A program made the position numbers and the translations under genes. From positions 12,250,519 to 12,314,518 of the forward strand of contig JADWOT020000006.1 in the NCBI GenBank assembly GCA_036345935.2: a stretch of 64,000 nucleotides of DNA, written 5' to 3'. The stretch is from Taenia hydatigena. Its lineage: Eukaryota > Platyhelminthes > Cestoda > Cyclophyllidea > Taeniidae. Positions 1 through 12,833 of the stretch are shown here, in pieces. Below the pieces are notes generated by a model that saw only the letters and a program-made list of their open reading frames with translations, did not search any database and was not told the origin of the DNA. How positions within the stretch are numbered: the first letter of the stretch is position 1; every line of letters begins with the position of its first letter.

Positions 1-200
1 AAATTCAATAAAAAAAACAAGATGGTGGAACCCGCACTTAGTTAAATACCAGTGTGATAAAGCGTAACCAAATCCACGTATCACTCGAAATGGGAGGCAA
101 ATTTTAATTCTTAAATCAAACCGTGTCACTATATCTGTATAAAAATATGAAATGCACGAATTGCAACCAATTATAACCACCAATACTATGCAGTGCGACA

Positions 201-2260
201 TCACGGCAGTGTTTGAATGGAAAGGATAGAGGAAATAAGGAGGTCGTCGTTGAGACTTCGTTCCACTCCTTTGTCGTCAAGAAGGAGAGAAAGACGTCTT
301 TTCCGTGCGGGCATTGAAAGTGCGGCAGCGCCAGTGCCGATAACAATGTGAACGAACCCATGAGATTCGAGCAGCTCACAAACACTCACGAACTCGCCCA
401 TTTGGAGAGGCGAAAGGTGGCCTCGTTGTGCACAGATATAGGTGTACACGTCGAACACTTGACCCATCGAAGCTTCCCGAAGGCCCCGCAATCGACGAAG
501 TAGAAGGCAGGCCGCTAGCACCAACTTGTGGTGCAGAGGCATCCTACCAGAGGCAGAGGTGCGAGTATTCTCGCTAGTCACCACAACACCACCAGACTGT
601 CAGTTGCATGTGGATGTAAGACAAAGACACTGTTATGACCAGTGAAGTAAATGCTTGAGAAAAACAGCGATAAAAATAATTTTCATGTACTAGTTAAGTG
701 ACGTGATCACTGAAAACAAAAAGTGCAGAAAAAAAATTAACCGAAAGCTGTCGAGCAGAGACAAAAAATCACTTATACCTCCAGAATGGCTTGACTAATG
801 TGGCGAATCATAGGTGCTACAGGCTTTTCCTCTATCTTCAAGGGCGTTTTAGCAAGAGGACACTTCTTCCTTAGGGACATTCGCACAGACGGGCTAGACA
901 TGATGCGCTGTTGAAGCGGGGTAAGAGCACAAGCAGTGGCAGGCATTCCTTGATTGGCCTTTAAGTCAGCACCAACTGCAGGTTCAGTTTCCAATCGAGC
1001 CAACTCCAGAGCGCGTCGGCAAATCGCCAATGCCTTCCGCACATCACCCGAAGATGCTGCCACCTTTTCAATGAAGGGCTCTTTAAAAACTGATGTGAGA
1101 GGCTTTTGAGAGTCCATTCAATGTAACAAGGGCCCATTATTTTAAAGTTTAATCCACTTAGTATAAGACAACTTAAACGGATATTTAGACCATGCTTTCA
1201 TCCAAACCTTTTTCGCACAAAATTGAACTGCCAGATCATCCAAAGCCGGTTGTAAAACCTCACCAGAGGCACCGACAAGGCGTGAAGAAATTATTTCTAC
1301 AATCTGGTCCATGGAATAGGGAGAAAACGCGACGTGAACGGGGCGAAGCGAGTGCGCCTGCAAGCCAGGCAACAGGCGCTCCGTCAGGTCGAGGGCGTTC
1401 GCGATACCAATGAGAATGAGGTGCGCATTCTTCAAGCTTTCTGGCCATCTAAACACCCTACAGATTAATTCAATGCATAAAATAGACTGTCTTAAGCACA
1501 AATTGTCAAATCAATGAAAATATGAGAAGTTAAACCCAAGGATTGCGTGCAACGCCGCATCCATGTAGCACACACATGCGGTGATGGCAACAAGTTTGCC
1601 AATAAACAACACTTACGTATAAAAAACCTCCTGATATCGCAAAGCAAGTTGGTCGACTTCATCAAGAACCACAATAAGTGGAAGACGCTTTGATGCCCTT
1701 GTCAGTTGGTCTTCAACGTAAGGAATAATTTTTTCCGTAGCGAAAGTGCTTTTGGCAACAGGCTTTTCACCCAAGCTCTCAAGTATACAAGTGTAAACTA
1801 CTCGTGGAGCAGTCATTTGCATGCAATTTAGGAACAAAGATCGACACATTTTTTCATCGACAAGGCGTTGCACTACCTGGGTGACGGTAGCAGTCTTGCC
1901 CGTCCCAGGAGCACCGCTAACGTAGATACTGCCACTACAGCGTTCAGAAATCCACGAAAAGAGTGATTGATTCAGAATACTGATTTCCTTTTTCCGCCCG
2001 ACCACCACATCCGAGTTATCCACGTGAAGGGCAACCGAGGAACTTTGGGGCTTCGATGAACATTCTTCAGCAGAGGAGAGAGATGGGACACTTTTATGCA
2101 GACACTTATGGAAACTTGACAGCTCACACGGCTGACGCATTCGAGCTGGAGAAGATTGCGCGTTGCGACAAGAGAGGTGACCGAGCACAACGTGATCTGG
2201 AGAACTGATATTTTCAGTCTTGTCTTCTGATCGCTTGGCTACCTTAGACCTCAGTTTCAT
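201..2260 (-). CDS. CDC6: CDC6 replication-licensing ATPase
   Basis: Four exons read 2260-1617, 1457-1208, 1063-779 and 596-201. They join in phase to 525 codons (524 aa). The AAA+ core shows Walker A GAPGTGKT (about residues 116-123), Walker B LIVVLDEVDQL (about 194-204), the sensor stretch IGIANALDLTERLLP and the sensor-2 region SGDVRKALAICRRAL. The last exon is the winged-helix C-terminus (LHHKLVLAACLLLRRL onwards). Length is close to vertebrate CDC6 (about 560 aa). In the family, CDC6 joins ORC on origins in G1 and loads MCM2-7. The N-terminal tail has SP dipeptides such as SSPAR, the kind of site CDKs use in orthologues; this is inference. The start is the first ATG before the conserved core. 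Donors read GTAAGT, GTTTGG and GTATAA. ORC1 also carries such an AAA+ core, but there is no BAH domain and the C-terminus matches CDC6. Confidence 0.93.
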
Positions 2261-2990
2261 TATGGAACATCTGCTAGAGGAGGCAATGGCAATCCGGGAG
2301 CATTAAGGGGATGCATAAAGCGATTCAAATTTATTAATTTTAGCGTTAACATCAAACGACAAGCCAAGTATTGCCTGTGCCAAGCGTCTACAACGCTTGC
2401 AAGATATGGGCATCCACAATCAAGCGCTAGAAAAAGTTGAACACTAAGCAGGAAAAGCTAGAAATAAAAACAAGCATGATGACATGAGACACTACGAATA
2501 GCACAGATGTACACAAGTTCTAACAAACAACGCAAGCCAGAAACCAAGAACGAAACCAGCTCAAAACAGACTAGTGGTAGCGAACCAATTGTTGCAACAA
2601 ACACTCAGGGAAAACCGCACAACCCAAACAAACCTCAATAGAACTAGTCCACATACAAAAGAGACGGTCAACCCGAAAATACCAGTACAGGACCGTTATA
2701 AACAAATATCAGATAAAATTGCCTCAGTTAGTAAAATTTGCCCATTACTTAAAAAACACTTTAAAACAGCGTTGCTTGATTCTACAACAATTGCGTTAGG
2801 TAAAAATATTTTGTAGGAATTAAAAATGGTCCTAGGTAACTCAGCAATTCAAAAAAATAATTTGGTTTTGAATAAATGAAGATTACCCCTAGTATTAAAG
2901 CACATAACCATAACAGGTTAAAAAGCGTAAAAACTTCTATCAAACCAATTCTCCAACTTACATCAGGAGGGCAGAGAGCACGATATTATT
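2261..2990. other. AT-rich intergenic stretch, no gene seen
   Basis: This is the upstream flank of CDC6. No open frame with protein-like composition and no LTR match was seen. It presumably contains the CDC6 promoter, but no recognisable element stands out. Confidence 0.5.
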
Positions 2991-3175
2991 TGTAATACTT
3001 CGTTTGTTTGGGCTGCCGGTTTCGGTTAGGGTGACAGAGGTGGTCACATTGTCCAACTGCGCAGGCTAACCTCCAAGCCATGCAAGCAGCTTATTTCCCT
3101 CTGTCAGTTGAACAGATGCATTCTACCCTTGTAATCGGCCTTCTTTTGACCTAAAGGGAGCCCCGGGACGCTACA
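2991..3175 (+). repeat. Solo LTR, TRIM-like family (185 bp)
   Basis: It begins TGTAATACTTCGTTTGTTTGG and ends GGGACGCTACA, the two ends of the family found at 4425, 8704, 28559, 39616, 39863 and 40510. Flanks are TTATT and TTACT, a 5-bp target duplication with one mismatch. No internal region follows, so this is a solo LTR. Confidence 0.85.
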
Positions 3176-3754
3176 TTACTGCTATGCTCCGACAAATAAT
3201 CGCTCCCCTATTTTTTGCCTCATCCCCAGCGCTTAATTTGGTTGAATTTTAACGTCAGTTATTCTAACGAATCCAGTGATGAAAGAAACCCCCACGTCCT
3301 AGCCTTGCCATTCATCGAATTTCTATGCGACTGAGGAGATACCAAATTGCAATATCTCTCATCCTTCCCGGCGATTTAATTACCGCGAGTTTTATTCGGA
3401 TTAAAAACTCGATTTGGGGGCGTTAAAATACTACCAAATTTGCATGCCAATAGATGGATTAAATTTAAAGTGAACATGATTTACCGTGTTTCCCTAAAAT
3501 AGGATTTTGCATCTGTGCTAGCTTTCCATGTTGCTTGCACTTCGTAGCTTTTCGGCCATGCCTACCTAAATTGTGCTCATTTGATAGGGCAGTGAATGAA
3601 AAGTGGCAAATCAAGTTTTTGTAATCAGAACCATGGGTTAAACCAACAACAACTGTTTTGCATAATACTCAGGCAGAATGTATATTTTTAGGTACAGAAT
3701 GGATTACGACTACCTGCGTGGCTCATTTACTTAGCTCACCTACGAGGGTACAAT

Positions 3755-4174
3755 TGCCGTAATAAGTTGTTTGGTCAGACTGCCAGTTTTTGTGAGGGTC
3801 ACAGTGTAGAGGGTTCCTCCTCACTCTTCTGGGCACCCTTGTTAGTAGAAGTCTGAGTATGCTTTGACATCTTTATTATAGAGGGTGAAAATTATACAGC
3901 TAGGCAAGATGTGGGATTCAGGCCGGGGAAGAGTCACACTCTTGCGAGTCTCCACGCCGCTCCGTCACGAGGTTCACATTGCTTTCCCGTCTCTGACCTA
4001 CAAAGCGCATTTAAAGAATATAAGTATTGCACACAGAGGTGGCTATGTTGCCCTAGCCACGCAGGCATGGCCTCAGAGCCATGCCAGTAGCTCATTTTTC
4101 TCTCTCCGTAAAATATATATTCTGCTCTGGTACTTTGCTATTTTTTGCCTTCATGGGATCCTCGAGACGCTACA
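3755..4174 (+). repeat. TRIM-family LTR split by a second LTR
   Basis: The left part (3755-3804) has the LTR start and the 'ctgccagtttttgtgagggtc' segment. The right part (4032-4174) continues with 'aggtggctatgttgcccta' and ends GAGACGCTACA. The two halves are separated by a 227-bp insertion at 3805-4031. The outer element is more diverged than its neighbours and has no clear target duplication. The left edge is approximate. Confidence 0.75.
3805..4031 (+). mobile_element. Second LTR family, nested insertion
   Basis: This 227-bp segment begins TGTAGAGGG and ends TATTGCA, giving TG...CA termini. It is bounded by exact 5-bp repeats CACAG (3800-3804 and 4032-4036). Removing it with one CACAG restores the host LTR sequence. 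A diverged relative lies at 38793-39016. I read both as solo LTRs of another retroelement. Strand is nominal. Confidence 0.75.
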
Positions 4175-4424
4175 AATGCCAATCAAGTGACTCATAACCG
4201 GTATACAGAGATATATCAACAACATTGTCACAATAGATGGTAGTAATAATTTAGTTACGAAGTTCAACGCTGCGATTGTATTGTCCTTGTAATTGTTTGT
4301 CAAAACAAACTTTAATATTATAGAAAATTTATGGCCGATTAAGGGTTTGGCAAACCAAGGACCGGCCAGAAGGCCACCTCACATTTATAATAAGCCTCTG
4401 TGCTTACTAATAGCAAATGTATTT

Positions 4425-4609
4425 TGTAGTACCTTGCTTGTCAGAACTGCCGGTTTCTGTCAAGGACACAGAGGTGGCCGTACTGCCCTAGCTGCGTGGG
4501 CTGGCCTCCGGGCCATGCCAGCAGCCTATTTCCCTCTGCCCGGTGAATATATGTATTCTATCCTGCCACTTTGCCTTCTTTTGCCTTAAGGGAGCCTCGG
4601 GAAGCTACA
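4425..4609 (+). repeat. Solo LTR, TRIM-like family, perfect TSD
   Basis: A 185-bp copy from TGTAGTACCTTG to GGGAAGCTACA. It is flanked on both sides by TATTT (4420-4424 and 4610-4614), an exact 5-bp target-site duplication, which fixes both ends of the repeat unit. Confidence 0.92.
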
Positions 4610-4987
4610 TATTTTCTTTACTGCTTTGCTTTTACTGGCCCTTTAAGTTAAAGAACTTCATCTTACCGGGAATTTTAAAAAGGCCGCAGAATTTAGTAAC
4701 AGGTTATTGATGGTCAAGTGGGAATTTCGACAGCCAAAGCATATTAGAACCCGTCAATATGTACATATCAGACAGATTTTTAAAAATAGGAATAAAAAGG
4801 TGAGTCAACGTAAGCTTTAATGCACAAAGTGCTGCTTTTAATCCTACTTAACAAAAATAGTCATAGCTCAAGGTTCTTGCAAAGGAACAAAATTATGATC
4901 TTTCGTTACGGAATCGCTCTCTTCGGATACAAGCATATTGATATGTATCTGTGATCACATAACTTTCAGTCTTTTCTATTATTTTAA

Positions 4988-6141
<1,154 letters not shown>

Positions 6142-7246
6142 CAGCGCTTACTATCATTATTCCCCTATCAGCCGTTTTTTTCTGTTGGCACGGCCAAGAT
6201 TGCTAAATGCGATGCCTCCTTGTACATTTTACTCACCCTATGTATGTGCACGCAATTTTATACCCTTTTCATACCCATCAAAGCAAAGTTTATAATCATA
6301 CCTATGCTTTGCGTGCTCTATACTTCACGAAAATTTGAAGTAATATGTACGCATATGGTTTAAACGTGCTGTTTTGGCAATAACTGCGGTACGTACTACT
6401 TGGATCGACACCGTGTTACCGCTTCAAGGAGGGCGGCGCGTACCATCTTAGTAATGTCGAAGAACATTACGAGTTTGTGCATCGAGATTAGTTTGCTGGA
6501 AAACATAGTACAACACAAATTGTCTTACCCTGTGTAGCTTTCGTCATTCTCGTCCCCCTTACGCAATCGTTACTGTTGTGCAAGGCTCATTGGTTTTCGA
6601 ATAAGTAATTGCCGAGTTCGAAATCGTTTTCAGCCGCGCTACCCAACGGTGGGTTTCGGAAAAAAACTGAGAGTAAACTCTAGTACTCTTGATAAAAGTC
6701 GTGCGCTAGATTATGCATCAAATTTCACGAACGACTGACTTGAGTTTATTTTAACCACTCTCCATGCACGGCGCAAGGTGCCGTTCGTTCGCGAGAATTA
6801 TGTAGACTCATAATACATTTAAGGTATTTCCCTGGTGAAAACTACTCTAGATAACTTAATTGAAGAGGTTACATGTCCGGATGAGACTTGCTATTAACTA
6901 CTGAGAGTTAGCCGCCGAATGTGGAACACTTCATTGCAAACCTGTGCCGCTACCCAGCAATCAAAGGCGATTTTATCGAAGACAAAGAAATTAAAAAATG
7001 CAGGACTTAGTTCTATTTGGTAAAATTAGATCCACCTAGTGATAAATTTGAATGGAGAATTAGGAATGCAAATGCAATGTCAATGTCTCCTGCAAGGATT
7101 TGGAGATAGAAATTGATGCCTAGATAATTTGTTGCTTGGGTGATTTATTCATCCTATAATAATTGCGACCTGCACGCGTGATCAGTAAATTTAAATCAAA
7201 ACGGACAACAAGGTGACAAAGTGGAATGCACGAGTAAGTCTGCATT
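6142..7246. other. Intergenic, no gene recognised
   Basis: Downstream flank of the HP1 gene. No frame on either strand has convincing composition, splice structure or homology. No repeat family member was seen before 7247. Confidence 0.45.
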
Positions 7247-7418
7247 TGCAACACTGCTCTGCCTGCCGGTTTTTGTCACTTGGATGGTCGTATTGTTCCA
7301 GCCGGGTTGGCTGGCCCCCGGGGCATGTCAGAAGCCCCAATCTCTGCTTGCTGAATTTATGTATTCTATTCCAGTAGTATGCCCTCTTTCGCCTTCAAGG
7401 AAGTCTCGGGACGCTACA
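7247..7418 (+). repeat. Diverged TRIM-family solo LTR
   Basis: A 172-bp diverged copy. It keeps 'ctgccggtttttgtca', 'gggttggctggcccccgggg', 'gaatttatgtattctattcc' and the end TCGGGACGCTACA. Flanking pentamers GCATT and GCAGT are an imperfect duplication, which suggests an old insertion. Confidence 0.75.
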
Positions 7419-8703
7419 GCAGTGTCAAGCCCTAAATTCTCAAGAAATTCAAGCAAAAGTACTGCTCATGGAAATAGGCGATCGCGAATCTTACCTATGT
7501 GCAGCAATACATGAAAATTTCGAATGTTTGCCAGTCACAAAGAAGGTATTCATGTTCCAGAAGAGAATGAATCCGTTGTTATCGAAAGCGCCTTCGACAA
7601 CACTTTGGATGAGTGAAAACGTGACGGATCGTCAGCTTATTAAGGTCCAGAAAATAGATATTTAATGTTTTTACCCATGATTGTCAACAATGAAGTGCCA
7701 ACGTTGCGACACGGTCTAATTTTCCTAGTAAGCTTGTCACCTTCGAGAAGTGTAGCGAGTCCCCAAGGAATCTCAGAAATTCTATCACATAGAAATTAAA
7801 TTTGACTTTCCTCCAAGTTGAACAGTTCGAGTTGGGGATGAACTGCGAGGGGAGTTAGCTTATCCAAACCAACCTCACCTATAAGGAAAGGATGACTTTG
7901 ATTTTTAGACGATTCCGTAAACACCGCGGAAGAGATAAATTTAACAATATTTTCCGGCCTTACGGCGAATCAGCAAGTGAAATTTCGTGATTCAAATGGA
8001 GTGAATTTCAATGTTCACATACTTTTTCATCATTAACTTGCTTAACATTTAATGACCTTGGGCACTAATGCACAGATTTATGCGGTACATTGGATAGTAC
8101 ACGCGGCACGCCAGGAAGTTCTGAAGTTTCTTTTGGAAACAATGCAAGCGCAGCCCGAAGACGCTTAGAATCTACATACGCTACGCGTGTTCAACGAAGA
8201 ACTCAGCCGCCGGAAGACCTTTTCGTACAATATGGTACCTCTGTTTCTTAGAGCTTGTGCGTTCAAACGATATACAAGCCAAATTGAATGGAACCACACC
8301 AAGAACGGGTTCTACTGGTTATGAGGGAAAGAAAATTGGATTGGCGCTTATGGATGCCTTGCCATCAAACTGCCGTTCTTTCTGACAATGGAGATGAGCG
8401 AATCCAGGCGACCAATGCAAGTAGTCATTTGATGTTTAATTTGATGTGTGACGAAAATCCCAATCGGTTAGGGGACTCCAACAGCTTGTTATGATGACAG
8501 CACTTATGCTTTATACCTGACAGTGTAAAAATCTTGTTGACAAAAGATTATCTATATTTAAAGTGGAATTTGGTACGGTGTACTAATCTAACAACCTCTC
8601 TGATTGGATGAAGGCAAACCCTGATTTATTATTTATCCCTGCATTATTCAATTTCGATTCATCACCACTTCTCAAATGTACTGGTGGGAATTAAGGCTCG
8701 ATA
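7419..8703. other. Intergenic, no gene recognised
   Basis: Several short open frames exist (for example 8288-8494 +). None shows a domain, a splice-consistent partner or a good composition. I see nothing else here. Confidence 0.4.
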
Positions 8704-8889
8704 TGTAGCGTCCCGAGGCTCCTTCGAAGGCAAAAGAAGGCAGAATGCTAGGATAGAATATATATATTTAACGGACAGAGGGGAATAGGCTACTGCCATG
8801 GCCCGGAGGCCAGCCCACGCAGCTAGGGCAGTACGGCCACCTCTGTGACCTTCACCAAAACCGGTAGTTCCAACAAACAGGGTACTACA
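8704..8889 (-). repeat. Solo LTR, TRIM-like family, perfect TSD
   Basis: A 186-bp inverse-orientation copy, TGTAGCGTCCCGAGGC to GGTACTACA on the plus strand. It is bounded by exact CGATA repeats (8699-8703 and 8890-8894). Confidence 0.93.
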
Positions 8890-9948
8890 CGATACTTTAG
8901 TTTTTTTCGTCGCTACTGGCTTTTCTACTTTTCTACTTCATCAGGTTATGCAGCTAAATGGATCGAAGCAGCAACTAGTGGACAATTGAAAATATGGCAC
9001 AAATCACCTATAATTTTATCTGAGGTTGTGGTAATGCATCAGAACGGCATTCAAGTGCAACAAACTTTAACGAAGCATACGAATTACACTGTAAATTACT
9101 GCACATTCAGTAGAATGTATCTAACAAGTAAGTAAAATCTGCGTCTGGCAGTCATCCTCACAATCATTTTGAAGGACGTTCACTAATTCCGTCTAATGGT
9201 CAGGCATTTTAAGCGAAGTTTTAAATGAAATGAACCACTATCAGCATCTCTAGTTCGCCTAAAAAACTACCTTTCTAATGAAGAATATTTGCAATGTCCG
9301 CTTCTACACTAAGGACTAGATCTCCCAAGTACATACGCGGACAGGTGGTAATAATGATCCATTATGGCAGTGACTTGTAGCATATCCTTAACCACAAAGC
9401 GGCCAATATATGTTCAGCGTATGCAAGAAACAAGTAATGGAAGGATAGCAAAGTGTATGGTGCAAGTCAGAAACCTTTGCCTACTTTAGTTGCAACACTG
9501 TTTTGACCTGGGATCTTGGTAATACGGACATTCCTACGCATTATTCAGTAACTACTACTTCTCAGTAGATTGAGTGACCCCACACACTCATGACTAGCTT
9601 CCAACTTCGAACGCCTGAAATACCTACACCCAATCCAGTAAATTGGCTCTGTAGTTGTATTGTCGGAGACTAGCGATCAGCCCAATGTACTTCGAAGATG
9701 CATTGTCTTTGCGATTGGGGGCCACCCCGATAATTGGGCGACAACTCAAAGCGTAGCAATCATTAGTACTGAACTAGAACGTCCCTCGAACTGTTCTTTG
9801 ATCATGGGGAATCAGATTCATCCTTTCTATAAACGAGAAACTATTCGGCGGCATACACTGCATGAGTTTGTTGGCTTAAGCCCAAACGCTGGTTTCTACT
9901 CCTCATAGGGATTTCTAATTGAAGTTAGGACCACGAAAAAAAGTGTTT
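8890..9948. other. Intergenic, no gene recognised
   Basis: No protein-like frame with supporting splice structure, and no repeat family copy, was seen between the LTR at 8704-8889 and the small gene's 3' end near 9955. Confidence 0.4.
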
Positions 9949-9954
9949 CAAGGC

Positions 9955-9960
9955 TTTATT
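9955..9960 (-). terminator. Poly(A) signal AATAAA for the 80-aa gene
   Basis: TTTATT on the plus strand reads AATAAA on the minus strand, 91 nt beyond the stop codon at 10051. Assigned by position only. Confidence 0.45.
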
Positions 9961-10050
9961 GTACGGTATGATGCAGATTAATTGAATTTGCAAGAAATCT
10001 TTCTCAGATCAGAGAAATTTATGAGCTATTTCATAGCACAAAAAAAACGG

Positions 10051-10293
10051 TTAACGGCCAAAAATGCCACCGCTGTAAGGCATCGTACGACGTTTTTCCA
10101 ATTCATAAAGCTCAAAAAGGGTAGGGATGTCAACATCACTGTCGCCGAGTGCTTGTAGCCTTTTCAAGAGACTTGGCTGCATTTCGGAGGGGAGTGTCCG
10201 TAAACCTTCCTCTCTCAACTTGATCTTCAGCGAATCTACGGCGGCAAATGCAGCGAGTAGAAGAGCAAGGTCAAATAGGTGTGAGGGCGACAT
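10051..10293 (-). CDS. Small unidentified protein, 80 aa
   Basis: Single-exon frame beginning MSPSHLFDLALLLAAFAAVD and ending YSGGIFGR. The first ~20 residues are hydrophobic and could be a signal anchor or a buried helix. The rest is charged and likely helical (LPSEMQPSLLKRLQALGD). I do not recognise the family. Support for a real transcript is an AATAAA on the minus strand at 9960-9955, about 90 nt past the stop, and an AG acceptor ('tttcacatcag') about 20 nt before the ATG that could receive a spliced leader or close an intron. Upstream exons cannot be excluded, so the N-terminus is provisional. Confidence 0.5.
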   Translation of the reverse strand: MSPSHLFDLALLLAAFAAVDSLKIKLREEGLRTLPSEMQPSLLKRLQALGDSDVDIPTLFELYELEKRRTMPYSGGIFGR

Positions 10294-11894
10294 CAGTCTC
10301 TTTCAAGTCTGCTGATGTGAAATAGAGTCCAAGTTACCGTCTGCAAACGAAATCAAAAGAATTGCGTAATGCTTTTCGAGAAGACTAATTTTGCGCTTTA
10401 TTAAGGAGGGCGTGAAGTAATAATTTGCATGTGATCCCGAAATTACTTTTCACACTAAACAGTGTACAGTAACTAATTTGATGTTTTAGCGAATTCCAAG
10501 CAATGAGGATGTTTATTCGAAGGCTAAGATAGATTAAAACGTTGAAAATAAAGTTGCATATAGCCTAGAGAAACTGTTTGGCATAAAAAAATCCGCAGTG
10601 CTTCACAATTCCTCAAGGCATACAAAGAAGAGTGTTTAAATCGAAAATGTCACCAGCATACCGCTCCAAGAGTGCCACGACCAGTCCTAGTTGTACCTCT
10701 AAAGTGGAGCCTTATATAGGAATAAGGACTTGGATACCCTAGTTTGATTGGTTGGCCGAATAAAGTACTGTTTTGTGCAAGATTTGAATGCTTTCACCTG
10801 AGATATAATCTATGGTACGGCCGAAACGCAGTTACTCCATTCGACTTTTACAATACAAGAAATACTATTCGTGGAAGCGTATTTGAAGTCCCCAAACGAC
10901 CAGTATCTTGCGTGTACCCCCACCACCTCAATTGCTACTATTAACTGCGCAGATGAAACCTTGTCGAGATAGACGAAGTTGATTAAAATCAGAAATGTCT
11001 TAAGAAGTCTTTTATGGTAAACTAGAAAATACATTTTTAAAAGTCCCAGAAGTCAGCAGACAAGAAGTGCCGCATCCATTGAAATATTTTTGTTGGCTAC
11101 TTTTCGTGCGGATACTGCACTAGGTAGGGCCCAAAGGCATATTTCGAGGGAAATGGCTTAAGATAATCCCATTTATTTAGATTAAATACAACGAACCCAC
11201 CACTTATCATACAATTAGTGCGCAAACTACCACTATAAATGGTTTGAAATTACGAAAAAACCAAATGGGCTTTACTGGCATCTACAAATATTAAGGGAAC
11301 GTACGTATACATGAGGAGAAATATTGTTATTTTAAACCCATTTGCCGCAAAAGCTGAATACTCTCGCGGGGTTAGACAACTCCACACGCCCCGCAAAGTG
11401 TGGAGATTCCAAAATCGGGTCGGGCTCACCCGATGCCAGCGCAAACTACGTACCGAACATCCACACGCATGCGTGGTTAGAGCGAACCTAATTCAAATGA
11501 CGCAGACGACCTCCGACTGGACCATGGTAAAGAGAGTGAACTAACCACGGTGCGCTCCACAAGATTAATTAATATTTGCCACACCTGAACGGCAGGCACC
11601 ATCCCAACACTACTTGACGTGAACTCGGTCCGCCGGACTTTCCATTAGCGTCTTACAAACCTTGCCACCAAGTATGCGCATTCACAAGTAGGATCCGCCA
11701 CGGAGCTAAGCCAAGCTCTCCCACAACTGGCACTGATTACCACCATATCCAAAGCGGATGGTAAGAAAGTCTTGAAAACACGTGAGTCTCTACACTCGAA
11801 CCGGCATTTGGACGGCATGCTAAAGCACGAAATGTAATTCAATGAGTACAGCGTGAAATAGACGTTGTGTCACAGATATTTACAGGTGTGTGAA
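10294..11894. other. Intergenic, no gene recognised
   Basis: AT-rich. The short open frames at 10744-11034 and 11250-11842 overlap on opposite strands, and none shows a domain or splice partner. It contains the 3' flank of C1D. Confidence 0.4.
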
Positions 11895-12591
11895 TCAATC
11901 GTCACCACCGACTTTCCTTCTTTTGGTCTTTGATTGAGCTGACTGCCAAAGTGCACGTTTGACAAAACGCCTAGAGGCTTCCTTGTCTAATCGAGAGTGG
12001 CTGAGTTCGCTACTCTGCTTGCTACAAATATTCTGGCATCGCTTCAGGCAGGCCGTCAATCGTTCCTAAAAAGAAACAGTGTATGGAGTGGTGACATTAC
12101 GAAAAACGGAATGAATAAGTCACATTCTCCTCTCAAAAGCGATACAACTTAGAAAACGAATAGAATCAAAAGTACGTATTTTGATTCCAGAAAACAACAA
12201 ACAGATAACGTCTGAAAGCACGCACACTCACCAGTTCCTTCAAAATTGAGTGATTCTTAACATCGAAACCGTGACATCGAAGATATACTAGAAACAGCAG
12301 GCAAAAGCGCAAATAGTAAGACATATATCGAGAGCATCAAAGACAAAACCTACCAAAAAATAACGCATTCATAGCATAGGCAAGAGAGAGTTCAATTTGA
12401 ACACGCTGCATCGGAGGCAACTAAAGTGCAATATATACGCTGGGTCCACAGCAAAATACCCCGATTTTGTTCGTCTTCATCACTTCCTTGTAAGACACTA
12501 TTATATCGCTTATGCCTTGAATTGAATCCGAAAATGAGATCAGGAGTTGACTTATTTCATTCGGAATAGAATCAAACAGCCCTATGTCCAT
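11895..12591 (-). CDS. C1D: C1D nuclear exosome cofactor (Rrp47/Lrp1 family)
   Basis: Four short exons read 12591-12460, 12420-12354, 12287-12232 and 12065-11895. They join in phase to 142 codons (141 aa), the same length as I recall for human C1D. Diagnostic stretches are ALFFVYLRCHGFD, HSILKELERL and the C-terminal SRRFVKRALWQ before a basic tail (KTKRRKV). In yeast and humans the protein binds Rrp6/EXOSC10 and helps 3' processing of 5.8S rRNA and snoRNAs in the nucleus. The start is fixed because the frame upstream has no other ATG before a stop. Introns are 39, 66 and 166 nt. It lies divergently to DDX56, start codons 242 bp apart. Exons this short are easily missed by ORF scanning. Confidence 0.9.
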
Positions 12592-12833
12592 AATCCCCTT
12601 AGACGGGTTATTCGTAGTTCGCGAGGAGCAAGGACTTCTAATTCAAAATAAATAGACGCAACTTCGTCAAATTGATGTCGACAACCTAGATTAAATAAAT
12701 TAAATTAACAAAGTGCGGTTTCTTAGATGATAAGAATAAATTATTTGCAAGTGTATCACAAGTTGATTGTTTGTTTACTTGGCAGTCTTACAGCTGGCTG
12801 CGTTTAACTCGCAAGGGTAGAGTCTGTGGGATT
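12592..12833. promoter_or_regulatory. Shared divergent promoter region, C1D / DDX56
   Basis: Only 242 bp separate the two start codons, which point away from each other. The stretch must carry both 5' UTRs and promoters or spliced-leader acceptors. It is AT-rich with no clear TATA element. The promoter role is inferred from position. Confidence 0.55.

Noticed and set aside
1192..1448. Open frames on both strands across CDC6 exon 2
   Set aside because: Shadows of the CDC6 exon, which is set by homology (IGIANALDL) and splice phase.
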